Part shown: one piece after another, positions 1-8,078 of the stretch
Layout: each line of letters starts with the position of its first letter
Position numbering within the stretch: the stretch's first letter is position 1
Origin: Gammaproteobacteria bacterium TMED78
GTDB taxonomy: Bacteria; Pseudomonadota; Gammaproteobacteria; Steroidobacterales; Rariloculaceae
Reading direction: 5' to 3'
Assembly: GCA_002171615.1 (NCBI GenBank)
Contig: NHEF01000028.1
Coordinates: 1 to 36,446, forward strand
Length of the DNA: 36,446 bases
The notes under the pieces: model-generated
Seen by the model: only the letters and a program-made list of their open reading frames with translations
What the model was told of the DNA's origin: nothing
Database searches by the model: none
Made by a program: the position numbers and the translations under genes

Positions 1-94
1 AGTCAGCATCATCTAAACCTAAGAGAAAAAGATCTAGAGGACCATTTAGTGATGATCAGTCAGCATCATCTAAACCTAAGAGAAAAAGATCTAG
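1..94 (+). repeat. 57-bp-period in-frame tandem repeat in coding tail
   Basis: Bases 1-37 are repeated exactly at 58-94, an offset of 57 bp or 19 codons. The array may extend upstream of the window. The period is a multiple of three, so the repeat duplicates a basic peptide containing KPKRKRS without breaking the frame. Confidence 0.85.
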
Positions 95-128
95 TAAAAA
101 AAATACATTAAGTAATAGTGCTATTTAA
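1..128 (+). CDS. C-terminal tail of an unknown protein, 5' end outside window
   Basis: The third forward frame is open from the window edge to a TAA at 126-128 and gives about 41 residues of a basic, Ser/Lys/Arg-rich tail. The motif SASSKPKRKRS occurs twice, separated by RGPFSDDQ, because of a 57-bp in-frame repeat. Such basic low-complexity tails are common on bacterial RNA helicases, ribonucleases and other nucleic-acid-binding proteins, but nothing of the catalytic part lies in the window, so the protein cannot be named. Frame 1 is also open to a TAA just before position 120, but its composition is less natural, and the frame chosen here ends just before a terminator-like hairpin. Confidence 0.55.
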   Translation, partial: SASSKPKRKRSRGPFSDDQSASSKPKRKRSSKKNTLSNSAI

Positions 129-136
129 TAATTTTG

Positions 137-155
137 ACTTATTAATAAGTTTTTT
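137..155 (+). terminator. AT-rich hairpin plus T-run after the upstream gene
   Basis: ACTTA, loop TTAA and TAAGT form a perfect short stem followed directly by a run of T, eight bases after the stop codon at 126-128. The stem has only two G-C pairs, so it would be a weak intrinsic terminator. A TTGACT at 134-139 overlaps it and could instead be the -35 box of the next gene (TACTCT at 158-163, 18-bp spacer). Confidence 0.45.
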
Positions 156-169
156 GCTACTCTAAATTC

Positions 170-637
170 ATGATTAATTTTAATTATAAAATTCCTTTAC
201 GTATTAAATTTCTACTTTTAGGATTGATATTGTTTCTACTAGGATCAATAGTTTCTGCCCATCATTCGTATAACCCTATAGATAAAACTACTATTAACGA
301 AGCTGTTGCAACCGTAGCTAAGCTCGAATGGTCAAATCCTCATATTTATCTTTGGGCCTATGTGGCTGATGAAACAGAATCAACTGGCTATCAGCTTTGG
401 GCGTTTCAAGCAGGAAGTATTACGATGATGGCTCGAGCTGGTTGGACTCGTGATGATACCGTTGAAATTGGAGAGGAAATTAAACTAGAGTACTTTCCTT
501 TAAAAGATGGTAGGCCTGGTGGAGAAATTCTCTCGATAATGCATGCTGACGGAACAATTACTCAGGGAGATGTCCCACCTAATATGTGGTTAAGAGCAAT
601 CCGTGAAAATGAAGAAAGAGCATTAAATGACCAATAA
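170..637 (+). CDS. DUF6152 family exported protein, stand-alone domain
   Basis: A 155-residue protein with a signal peptide of about 30 residues ending VSA, directly followed by HHS (H31, H32), then WSNPH (H58) and the WAF..G....MARAGWTRDD stretch typical of the DUF6152 family. The usual length for the family is about 120-150 residues, so this is the plain single-domain form, expected to be periplasmic. No reaction is known. It overlaps the next gene by 11 bp, implying translational coupling. That next gene resembles the C-terminal domain fused to DUF6152 in the other copies in this window. No clear ribosome binding site precedes the ATG. Family assignment is secure; function is not. Confidence 0.85.
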   Translation: MINFNYKIPLRIKFLLLGLILFLLGSIVSAHHSYNPIDKTTINEAVATVAKLEWSNPHIYLWAYVADETESTGYQLWAFQAGSITMMARAGWTRDDTVEIGEEIKLEYFPLKDGRPGGEILSIMHADGTITQGDVPPNMWLRAIRENEERALNDQ

Positions 638-1394
638 TTTTTTCTTTCAAAAAATATTAATTTTAATTTTTTTTTCAGCTATAAGTGCTTGTGCAAGTAA
701 AGATAATTTGAATGTTCATTCATCATCTCAACACTTACCAAATTGGAGTGGATGGTGGTCGCAGGTTAGAGGGGCTGCTAATAATGGACAGCAATGGCTT
801 TACAATGATGATCTATATCTAACTAATGCTGCTAAGATAGTAGATGGACCTGCAATGTCATATTGTATTCCTGCCCGTTTCAATGGAGTTGGTAATGGTA
901 CTATGTTCACTGAGGTAGAATTTTTATTGATGCCACAAAGGCTAACGATTACTAATGCAGATAATATGTTGAGACGGATCCCTGTTAATGGCCAACCACT
1001 TCGTGAAAATCCCGAAGCTACTAACGGAGGGACTTCTATAGGTCATTGGGAAGGCGAGGCTTTAATTATTGAGACTATTGGTTTACATCCAGATACAACT
1101 TTTCCAGTTGCTTCTAGGCCTAACGGATGGTTAATAGGAGAAGATGTTCATGTTGAGGAAAGATACAAGCTCAATGAACAAGACCAGCTAGTAGTTGAAG
1201 TAAAGCTAACAGCGCCTCATATGTTGAGAGAAACAATTAACTATACCAATATCTATGAGAGACGATCTGGTCATATTTATCGTGATCATGACGTATGTTC
1301 GTTAAACGATCGTTCGATTGATCCACAAACAGGAGCTGAACGCTTTGATTTGTCTCCACCAGATGATCTTCCACCGCCCCCAATAATAAATTAA
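627..1394 (+). CDS. Lipoprotein resembling the C-terminal domain of fused DUF6152 proteins
   Basis: A 255-residue protein with a lipoprotein signal (hydrophobic stretch ending SAC at about residue 22). The motif GHWEGEALIIET matches the G-x-W-E-x-x-x-L-x-x-E-T segment of the DUF6152 fusion proteins elsewhere in this window (compare GHLEGNTLHVET and GRWEGNTLHVET). A Cys at the start of the domain (SYC) and another near the C-terminus (DHDVC) also match the cysteine pair of the fusions. The pair 170-637 plus this gene therefore looks like a split version of the two-domain protein, here anchored to a membrane. It ends in a proline-rich tail. Function unknown; the homology is my reading from motif comparison. 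Confidence 0.75.
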   Translation: MTNNFFFQKILILIFFSAISACASKDNLNVHSSSQHLPNWSGWWSQVRGAANNGQQWLYNDDLYLTNAAKIVDGPAMSYCIPARFNGVGNGTMFTEVEFLLMPQRLTITNADNMLRRIPVNGQPLRENPEATNGGTSIGHWEGEALIIETIGLHPDTTFPVASRPNGWLIGEDVHVEERYKLNEQDQLVVEVKLTAPHMLRETINYTNIYERRSGHIYRDHDVCSLNDRSIDPQTGAERFDLSPPDDLPPPPIIN

Positions 1395-1402
1395 ATAACC
1401 GC

Positions 1403-1433
1403 TAACTAATCTTCACTTTTTTAGTTATTTTTT
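1403..1433 (+). terminator. Weak intrinsic terminator
   Basis: TAACTAA and TTAGTTA form a 7-bp inverted repeat separated by 11 bases and followed by six T. It lies nine bases after the stop of the lipoprotein gene and before the MerC-like gene. The AT-rich stem makes it weak. Confidence 0.45.
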
Positions 1434-1471
1434 GTATATTTTCTTATTTTTCTGAGATAATAAATTTAATT

Positions 1472-1885
1472 ATGATCAATACACAGCTACTATCTGATAA
1501 ATTTGCGATTGGGCTTTCAGTTGGATGTGCCTTACATTGCCTTCTTTTGCCATCTTTTCTTATTTTGGCTTCAGGCTTTATAACTTTTACATACCATGAC
1601 GAGCTAATGCATTTTATTATTCTATTGTTTGCTGTTCCCATAAGTATTTTTGCTTTATATCAGGGCCTAAAAAATCATCAGCAATATTTGTTATTTGCTG
1701 TTGGTCTAATTGGCTTAGCATGTCTTATATCAGCTGTTTTATTGAGTGAGATTTTTTTTATAAGCTTTAGTGAAAAAGCTTTAACTTTACTTGGCTCTAC
1801 TATTGTTACTTTGACACATTTAAGGAACTATCAAGTTTGTAAAAAAATATTATGTGAATGTCATGAGGCAGAAAAAGTAATCTAG
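1472..1885 (+). CDS. MerC-domain inner-membrane protein
   Basis: A 137-residue protein with about four hydrophobic segments. The first carries GCALHCLLLPS (C19, C23), the signature of the MerC family, whose founding member moves Hg(II) across the inner membrane. Here there is no MerA, MerT or MerR nearby, so mercury resistance is unlikely; many marine genomes carry lone MerC-domain proteins of unknown substrate. The cytoplasmic tail has an extra cysteine cluster, C123, C128, C130 followed by H131, that could bind a soft metal such as Cu(I) or Zn(II). It sits between DUF6152 genes that have conserved histidines. The ATG has no strong ribosome binding site. Its stop codon lies inside a 16-bp palindrome. 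Confidence 0.75.
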   Translation: MINTQLLSDKFAIGLSVGCALHCLLLPSFLILASGFITFTYHDELMHFIILLFAVPISIFALYQGLKNHQQYLLFAVGLIGLACLISAVLLSEIFFISFSEKALTLLGSTIVTLTHLRNYQVCKKILCECHEAEKVI

Positions 1886-1891
1886 ATTACT
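1876..1891. repeat. Perfect 16-bp palindrome over a stop codon
   Basis: The sequence AGTAATCTAGATTACT is its own reverse complement. It spans the TAG stop (1883-1885) of the MerC-like gene and lies about 50 bp upstream of the next DUF6152 gene. It has no spacer and no T-run, so it resembles a dimeric protein-binding site more than a terminator. Whether it is functional cannot be told from one copy. Confidence 0.4.
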
Positions 1892-1941
1892 ATTCTGTAT
1901 ACTTAATTCTTACTATAAATTAAAATTCCAATTATATCGAT

Positions 1942-2994
1942 ATGAAAAAATTTATTATACTTTTAACATTTTTTTTAATGACACTTTTAAGTCTATCAAC
2001 GAAAGCTCATCATTCTTTTGGATCTACCTTTGATGAATCTAGAGAGATTGTCCTAGAAGGCTATGTCTCTCGTGTTAGATATACGAACCCTCATGTAATT
2101 TTATATTTCCTTGTTACCAATGATAATGGTGTTGAAGAAGAATGGTATATGGAAACTGGATCGCCTATCTCAGTTCGTCGTATTAATTTTAATAGGGATA
2201 CTTTTTCAGAAGGTGACTATATAAGAGTTACTGGAAATCCATCCCGAAATGGAACCAATATGGTTGGCTCACAAAACCCAGAAGCAAATCTTAAATTTGT
2301 TGATCCAGTATCTGGAGAAATTACAGGTGGCTTAGGCGGGGAAGCTCAAGATAATTCTGTCTATGGCATGTCCCTTCAATTAAGTAATGTTATACCTAAT
2401 TTATCAGGCTTTTGGACAGGTAATGCTAGAGCTTCTGAGACTGGTAGGGTTGGTGCACCAAGGAGAAATGTCCCATTTCATGATTTAAATGAAGAAGCCG
2501 CAAGGCTTCAATCATTATTCGATCCTATGGATGATCCTCAAGTTTGGTGTGAGCCTCCAGGCTTGGTCCGTCAAGCAGGTTTTGGCCCACATCCATTACA
2601 CATAGAGCAATATGATGATCGCGTGATTATTTCCTACGAGGAGTACGCAGGAAGAAGGGTTATATATTTAGATCAAAGAGAGATGATTGGGGGTGAGCAT
2701 ACACACTTAGGACAATCATGGGCTCGCTATGAAGATCAAAAGCTTATTATTGAGTCTTCACACCTTCTACCAAATTTAGCCTCTAATATTGGATATTTAC
2801 TCTCTGACCAAACTACTACAGTTGAAACCTATTCTCGTAACGACTTAGATGATGGTAAAGCAGTATTGATGATGGAGATGCTCGTAACAGATCCAGTTAA
2901 TCTTTTGACTCCGGTTTATTGGGCTAGAGGGAGATTTGGCGCAAGCAGTTACCAGTTCACACCAGTTAATTGTGTTAAACCACTTACTAACTAA
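1942..2994 (+). CDS. Two-domain exported protein: DUF6152 plus Cys-pair domain
   Basis: A 350-residue protein with a signal peptide ending TKA, then HHSF (H23, H24), YTNPH (H51) and the DUF6152 hallmarks WYMETGSP and DTFSEGDYIRVTG. After about residue 120 a second domain starts. It contains WCEPPGLVRQAG, YEEYAGRRVIYLD, the motif ARYEDQKLIIES, and a final Cys (VNC) close to the C-terminus. This second domain matches those of the other fusions in the window, and the YEEY..RR version is shared with the minus-strand copy at 16492-17619. Expected to be periplasmic. No enzyme activity is known. The end of the gene overlaps the start of the next. Confidence 0.85.
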   Translation: MKKFIILLTFFLMTLLSLSTKAHHSFGSTFDESREIVLEGYVSRVRYTNPHVILYFLVTNDNGVEEEWYMETGSPISVRRINFNRDTFSEGDYIRVTGNPSRNGTNMVGSQNPEANLKFVDPVSGEITGGLGGEAQDNSVYGMSLQLSNVIPNLSGFWTGNARASETGRVGAPRRNVPFHDLNEEAARLQSLFDPMDDPQVWCEPPGLVRQAGFGPHPLHIEQYDDRVIISYEEYAGRRVIYLDQREMIGGEHTHLGQSWARYEDQKLIIESSHLLPNLASNIGYLLSDQTTTVETYSRNDLDDGKAVLMMEMLVTDPVNLLTPVYWARGRFGASSYQFTPVNCVKPLTN

Positions 2995-5905
2995 GTATAG
3001 CCTTTTTTACTCAAGCTTTAAGCTACTTTTAGCTCTATCCAGTATTCTTGTTTTACTAACCGCCTGTGGAGGTGGCGGAGGAGGGACTACTACTACTTCT
3101 TCAGGTAATAGCAGCACACCGGCAACAGACACTAGACCTAGTGCATTTAATTTTACCGATCAAAATAATGTTTCTCAAAGTGTATCAATTACATCAGCAA
3201 CTATTACTGTAGCAGGCATTAATGCTACAACTAATATTAGTATTACAGCTGGAACCTATAGTATTGCAGGTGGAGCTTATACTTCATCAGCTGGAACTAT
3301 CATTAATGGACAGTCAGTAGCTGTTAGACATACTAGTTCAGGTAATTGTAATACTGCTGTTAATACTGTTTTAACGATTGGTGGGGTTAGTGATACGTTT
3401 ACTAGTACTACAGCAGCTTGTGTAGGGACTACACCAGTTCAAAATAGCCCTCCTGAGATTACAAATACATCAATTAACTATTCAGTGATAGAAAATCAGC
3501 TATCTGCATTTACTGTAACTACTTCTGATTCAAATGGTGACGTCATTTCATTTGCTCTTAGTGGTGTTGATTCATCTAAATTGAATATTGACTCTAGTGG
3601 AGTAATTACTTTTAAGTCAGTTCCAGATTATGAAGCACCAACAGACTCAGGTTCAAATAATATATATGATTTAATAGCTTCTATTTCAGATGGCATTGAA
3701 ACAACATCTAAAAACTTTACTATAACGGTTACTGATCAGGCAGTTGAAGTTAATTACTATGCAACACCACAGTCCGACCCTGAGCACATTCCAGGCACAT
3801 TTAATCCCAAAAACTGTTGGTATGATTCTGGTGGCCAAAAATGGTTATGGACAGCACCAGGATTAACCGATGCACAAAAAGCTGCTACATATACTCAAGG
3901 CCAAAGCGTACAGATTGGTGGTCAAAATCATAACATTACTTGTTGGGGTGATTGGCAGTTAAATTTTGGCATATATGTTAGTGGCTGGGCTGGACAAGAT
4001 AGAAAAGATGTTGGCTTATATGGAATTTCATTTTATACCAGAATCTATAGAGAGCTTGATTTAATTCCTGTTGGTCAAGCAGGAATTTGGGGTCAATGGA
4101 TACAGCCGAATGGAGTTCATCCTCACAGTGCCTTTAACTCAATAGAGGGGGGAGTTTTCTTAGATGATAAAATGGGCCGATCATTATATCCAAAGTATAT
4201 GGCTAGTGGACAATCCCATCTTTATAACTCAAATAGTTCTCAATTTGGATGGGGCTTTCACGAGAAAAGGGTTAGCTGTGATTATCAAAACGGCATACAT
4301 TTAGCGAATAAGCTTATTTACCCGCCAAATTTAATTTCTTTCGATGAAAATCAAGATTCATACTCAACTAGTGGAGGAATATTTTTTGGTCATGGTTGGA
4401 TCGCCCTTCCTATTATAGGGGGAAAAGCAAGATCTGACTGGGCAACAGCTGGTGGTGGAGAGTCTGATAAGTCAGTAGATTCTGGGAAATTAACCTGGAC
4501 TTTTTTTGCTGATGCTAAAAACTTTTCAGGTCCAGTCCATGCTTATGTTCCAGAAATGTGGTACCGAAGATACCAGAACTTTAATGCATTAGAGATATTA
4601 GATGATTCTAGTAATTGGAATTCTGGTACTACGTTTTCTTCAAAGCTTAAAGACTTATATGCTGGGAGAATTACTATATCGGACTTTATGCCTCATTTGG
4701 CTGCACAAAGTTGGTATGCAGATGGAACGGGAGCTTATAGTAATAACGGAAATAGTGGTCCTTACTGGGTGAGAAAAAAAGACACATTAGCCTTTAGCCC
4801 TGGTGGATCTATTTCAATTGGGGCCGAGAGAGATCAAACATGGGCTTTTACAGAAACTGATAGCCAAGGCAATCTATTTATGAAGACTTTTTTACCACGA
4901 ATACCAGATACATTTAATCTAGAGCCCTTCACATTAAGCTCTAGAAGCTATAGCGTTGAGTATTATAATAACTTTGTTTCTTTTTTTAATACATCAGCTG
5001 ACATATCAACAGTAAATTTGAATCTTAACAACTTAACATATCCCCTAGCAATTTCTGCCAGAGCAGGCTCAGAAATAACTTCAGCTGATGAAATAAAGCC
5101 TGATACAGATTTAGATGAGTTTCCATGGGCCGACGTTAGTGGCGCAACAGATAAATATAAATTTAAACTTGGTGTCAACGTGCAAGTACAAGAAGTAAAT
5201 AGAGGCCAGGATGTCTATTTTGATTGGAAAAATAATACAAATCGAATGTTTAACCAATATTATAAAGTAATACCAGCTGGTGAACTTGTAAATTATCAAT
5301 TTATTAGAGTCACGGAAAATGATGTACCTGCAAAATTAAAAACTTATACTCGCGAGAATAGGGCTAACACTTACTCATTGATGCCGCATGTTAAAACCAC
5401 ACAAGACATTGCAAAAGAAAATGAGGCAATTACTAACACCAAAAATCTATTTAATGTCGATACTCAACCATTAGACTTCTCATGTTGGATCTGTGATATT
5501 TCTAATGGCTGTGACCCAACAGTTCGTGAAACAACTCTAGATGATGGAAGTAAAATATCTTATCGGTGGTACAAGTTCAAAGATCAGCCAACATTTCATA
5601 AGTTAAAAGTTGATTTTCCAGCTATATACACAGAGTCATACTTAGATTTTCTTCAAGCCAAGGTCGAACAGATGCATGAAAACTGGTATGACTCAAAAGA
5701 TTTTCTTTCTAGGCCAAGTAGCGCTAATGGTATAGCTGTTAAGTTGGCTGAAATAGATAATAATTTAATTATAACTCCTCCTACTGGAAAAGAAAAAGGG
5801 TGGGTTCCAATAGCTCTATCTGTAGAAATGCCTTATGGCAAATGGATAACAGATGTAGTAAATTCTAGAGGCGGGCCTAATGATGAAAATATTAAAGATT
5901 ATTGA
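2936..5905 (+). CDS. Large surface lipoprotein with cadherin-like domain
   Basis: A 989-residue protein. A hydrophobic stretch ends in LLTAC (C44) followed by a run of glycines and a Ser/Thr linker, so it is a lipoprotein. Residues about 60-165 form an Ig-like repeat (FNFTDQ...ATITVAGIN...ITAGTYSI), a type common in large exported bacterial proteins. Residues about 168-270 form a cadherin-like domain (NGDVISFALSG, GVITFKSVPDYEAP). The remaining 700 residues, rich in Trp, Tyr and Asn, match no family I recognise and contain Cys residues that could form disulfides. I keep the TTG start at 2936 because AGAGG lies five bases upstream; a GTG at 2972 would give a shorter leader. The 59-bp overlap with the preceding gene suggests coupled translation. 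Possibly adhesive or glycan-binding, which is inference. Confidence 0.8.
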   Translation: MAQAVTSSHQLIVLNHLLTKYSLFYSSFKLLLALSSILVLLTACGGGGGGTTTTSSGNSSTPATDTRPSAFNFTDQNNVSQSVSITSATITVAGINATTNISITAGTYSIAGGAYTSSAGTIINGQSVAVRHTSSGNCNTAVNTVLTIGGVSDTFTSTTAACVGTTPVQNSPPEITNTSINYSVIENQLSAFTVTTSDSNGDVISFALSGVDSSKLNIDSSGVITFKSVPDYEAPTDSGSNNIYDLIASISDGIETTSKNFTITVTDQAVEVNYYATPQSDPEHIPGTFNPKNCWYDSGGQKWLWTAPGLTDAQKAATYTQGQSVQIGGQNHNITCWGDWQLNFGIYVSGWAGQDRKDVGLYGISFYTRIYRELDLIPVGQAGIWGQWIQPNGVHPHSAFNSIEGGVFLDDKMGRSLYPKYMASGQSHLYNSNSSQFGWGFHEKRVSCDYQNGIHLANKLIYPPNLISFDENQDSYSTSGGIFFGHGWIALPIIGGKARSDWATAGGGESDKSVDSGKLTWTFFADAKNFSGPVHAYVPEMWYRRYQNFNALEILDDSSNWNSGTTFSSKLKDLYAGRITISDFMPHLAAQSWYADGTGAYSNNGNSGPYWVRKKDTLAFSPGGSISIGAERDQTWAFTETDSQGNLFMKTFLPRIPDTFNLEPFTLSSRSYSVEYYNNFVSFFNTSADISTVNLNLNNLTYPLAISARAGSEITSADEIKPDTDLDEFPWADVSGATDKYKFKLGVNVQVQEVNRGQDVYFDWKNNTNRMFNQYYKVIPAGELVNYQFIRVTENDVPAKLKTYTRENRANTYSLMPHVKTTQDIAKENEAITNTKNLFNVDTQPLDFSCWICDISNGCDPTVRETTLDDGSKISYRWYKFKDQPTFHKLKVDFPAIYTESYLDFLQAKVEQMHENWYDSKDFLSRPSSANGIAVKLAEIDNNLIITPPTGKEKGWVPIALSVEMPYGKWITDVVNSRGGPNDENIKDY

Positions 5906-5924
5906 TTCGGTTAATTAAACTAAT

Positions 5925-6344
5925 ATGAAATATAAAATAATTTTAGGCTATCTAGGATTAATACCTTTTATTTTTTTTACCTTCCAGCCATTTTTTTTTG
6001 ATATTTTAACAATTGATGAGTCTTATATCTTTTTAGTTGGCTATGGTGCCATCATTATTTCTTTTCTCGGTGGTATGTCATGGGGGTGGAAAACTAGAAA
6101 TGATGATAAAGGAAAGTATATTATTGGAGTTGTGTTCTCATTATTTGGTTTTTTTCTACTTAGCCTCTCTATATTAAACTTAACTTTATCAATATTAATT
6201 AGCGCACTAGTATTTCCATCTTACTTTTTAATTGAAATCAAATACAATAGAGAAGTAGATGAAAATAAATATTTTAACCTTAGGGCAATCCTTACCTTGA
6301 TTACCTCAGCTTGTTTTTTAATAAGCTATATTAGTTTTCTTTGA
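5925..6344 (+). CDS. DUF3429 family inner-membrane protein
   Basis: A 139-residue protein with four to five hydrophobic segments. The segment YGAIIISFLGGMSWGW matches the characteristic conserved core of DUF3429, a small membrane family of unknown function in Proteobacteria. It follows the large lipoprotein gene after 19 bp and may be cotranscribed. The C-terminus has another hydrophobic pair after a charged NREVDENK loop. No catalytic residues are evident. Confidence 0.7.
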   Translation: MKYKIILGYLGLIPFIFFTFQPFFFDILTIDESYIFLVGYGAIIISFLGGMSWGWKTRNDDKGKYIIGVVFSLFGFFLLSLSILNLTLSILISALVFPSYFLIEIKYNREVDENKYFNLRAILTLITSACFLISYISFL

Positions 6345-6479
6345 AGAGCTAACTTTTCCTATAGGGTAAATAAATTTATAAAGGTATATAACAGCCTTTT
6401 ATAGGTATTAAGATTTAATATCTTTTTGTATAATATAAATAGTATTAAATATTATCCTGTAACAATCCTAGGAGTTAAT

Positions 6480-7505
6480 ATGATTAGATTTTTCTTAGTT
6501 TTAATTTCTTTCTTTGTATTTACGTCATCTCATGCCCATCATAACCCATTAGTTTTTTACGACCCTACTAATACCATTCAGTTGGAAGGTGAAATTATTG
6601 AAGTAAGCTGGAGAAATCCTCATCCTGTCCTTTCTGTTAGAGCTGATAATAGAGATGGCGAAATATGGTCTGTTGATGTTAACTCGGTTAGTATTTTACG
6701 AAGAACTAATATTACTGCAGATAATTTTAATGCTGGTGATAAAGTAAGGATTGGTGGTTGGCTATCTAAAAATGGCGGTACTGATATGTTTATTACCAAT
6801 TTGCTAGTCGAAGGCAATGTAGATGAGGTTATTTTATGGCCAGGGTCACCATCCTTATGGTCTGATACTATAGCTGGTGACTGGTCAAATTGGGCTGCAG
6901 CTGAAGCTGATTTAACGGAGACAACTAATAATATATTCACAATATGGAGTACTAGCTTAAGAGAAGTAGAGGAAGTACTTCTACTATGGGATGAGTTAGG
7001 CAGTTTTACAGAAAATGCTATTAATGCTCGATCGAAATATGACATTTTTAGTAATCATATTTTTGAAGATGATTGTAATTTAAAAGGCATGCCAACAATT
7101 ATGGAGCAGCCTTATCCTATGGAGTTTATTGATGAAGGGGATATCATCGTAATGAGAATGGAGGAGGGTGATGCAAGAAGAGAAATATTCATGTCTGAAG
7201 ATAATCCTAATCCTGAGCATTCGCCATTTGGTTATTCTACAGGAAAATGGGAAGATAATGCCTTAGTTGTTCATACGAGTAATATTTCATGGCCTTTCAT
7301 TTCTATGACAGGCATTCCCTTATCTACAGAATCTGAGATGGTTGAAACTTTTAAATTAGATGATAATGGTAAAAGACTTGACTATACTTTAACGATCGAT
7401 GATCCAGAAAATCTAAAAGAGCCATTAACGGTAACAAAATACTGGTTACTATTACCAGATGCTGAAATTTATAAATACGTGGATAGCTGTAATAGAAATA
7501 CTTAA
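6480..7505 (+). CDS. Two-domain exported DUF6152 protein
   Basis: I place the start at the ATG at 6480 because AGGAG lies five bases upstream (6470-6474) and the protein then begins with a good signal peptide; an in-frame TTG at 6426 would add an unlikely 18 residues. From that ATG the protein has 341 residues. The signal ends SHA, followed by HHN (H20, H21) and WRNPH (H48). The DUF6152 part ends near residue 115. The C-terminal domain shows GMPTIMEQPYPMEF, ARREIFM, GKWEDNALVVHT and a Cys near each end (DDC and DSC). It differs from the others in HHN instead of HHS and in an insertion rich in Trp and Glu (about residues 120-190). Function unknown. Confidence 0.85.
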   Translation: MIRFFLVLISFFVFTSSHAHHNPLVFYDPTNTIQLEGEIIEVSWRNPHPVLSVRADNRDGEIWSVDVNSVSILRRTNITADNFNAGDKVRIGGWLSKNGGTDMFITNLLVEGNVDEVILWPGSPSLWSDTIAGDWSNWAAAEADLTETTNNIFTIWSTSLREVEEVLLLWDELGSFTENAINARSKYDIFSNHIFEDDCNLKGMPTIMEQPYPMEFIDEGDIIVMRMEEGDARREIFMSEDNPNPEHSPFGYSTGKWEDNALVVHTSNISWPFISMTGIPLSTESEMVETFKLDDNGKRLDYTLTIDDPENLKEPLTVTKYWLLLPDAEIYKYVDSCNRNT

Positions 7506-7907
7506 ATGAAATTAAAAATAAATAATATAGGCCTTCCATCGAATAAAAAGTTTGGTTTATTTTTTTCATCTATTTTTTTATGGGTAGCATTATATCTTTT
7601 CATTAAGGCTTCTATAGTTACTTCTCTTGCTTCTTTGATTTTAAGCTTTTCTTTTTTAATCGTAGCCCTTTTTAAAGATGACTTACTCCTTCCTTTAAAT
7701 AAATTATGGATGAGATTAGGATTTTTTTTAGGAATAATCATCAGCCCTATTGTGCTCGGTATAGTTTTCTTTGCGATTTTAACTCCAATAGCATTTATCA
7801 TAAAAGTGATTGGTAGGGATGAGCTAAAGCTAAAAGATTTAGATACATATTGGATTGATAGAAAGCATAGAAAAATATTACCTGAATCATTTAAACAACA
7901 ATTCTAA
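7506..7907 (+). CDS. SxtJ family membrane protein
   Basis: A 133-residue protein with three hydrophobic segments and the C-terminal charged motif DLDTYWIDRK, typical of SxtJ-like proteins first seen in saxitoxin clusters and common beside NodU/CmcH carbamoyltransferases. Its ATG directly abuts the stop of the DUF6152 gene, and it is followed by a DUF5989 gene, a carbamoyltransferase and an SGNH hydrolase, the usual partners. Its role is unknown; linkage suggests it helps a membrane-associated carbamoylation step. Saxitoxin synthesis itself is not indicated, since no other sxt genes are present. Confidence 0.8.
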   Translation: MKLKINNIGLPSNKKFGLFFSSIFLWVALYLFIKASIVTSLASLILSFSFLIVALFKDDLLLPLNKLWMRLGFFLGIIISPIVLGIVFFAILTPIAFIIKVIGRDELKLKDLDTYWIDRKHRKILPESFKQQF

Positions 7908-7919
7908 TAAAGCAATATT

Positions 7920-8069
7920 ATGGATTTTATTATTGAGCTATGGAAATTCTTAAAAGTAAGAAAAAAACTTTGGCTTGCTCCTATAATATTAATAATGATC
8001 TTAATAGGTGGTCTATTAATACTTTCTCAAGGATCAGTAGTTGCTCCATTTATCTATACTCTTTTTTAA
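7920..8069 (+). CDS. DUF5989 family small membrane protein
   Basis: A 49-residue protein reading MDFIIELWKFLKVRKKLW then a single hydrophobic helix and ending VAPFIYTLF. Short proteins of this form are the DUF5989 family, found almost always between SxtJ and a NodU-type carbamoyltransferase, as here. It begins 12 bp after the SxtJ stop and ends 9 bp before the carbamoyltransferase ATG. Function unknown; likely a small membrane partner of the cassette. Confidence 0.8.
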   Translation: MDFIIELWKFLKVRKKLWLAPIILIMILIGGLLILSQGSVVAPFIYTLF

Positions 8070-8078
8070 TACAATAAT

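Noticed and set aside
1472-1885. Mercury resistance locus
   Set aside because: Only a MerC-like protein is present; merR, merT, merP and merA are absent.
4963-5299. Antisense open frames inside the large lipoprotein gene
   Set aside because: They run opposite a continuous 989-residue coding frame, have unlikely composition and no start signals, so they are shadows.
6376-6427. Hairpin-like stretches after the DUF3429 gene (TATAAAGG with CCTTTTATA; AAGAT with ATCTT then TTT)
   Set aside because: One has a bulge and no T-run, the other only a 5-bp AT stem; in a region this AT-rich these are expected by chance.
6620-7045. 141-codon antisense open frame inside the DUF6152 gene at 6480
   Set aside because: The plus-strand frame has a signal peptide, family motifs and a good ribosome binding site; the antisense product matches nothing.
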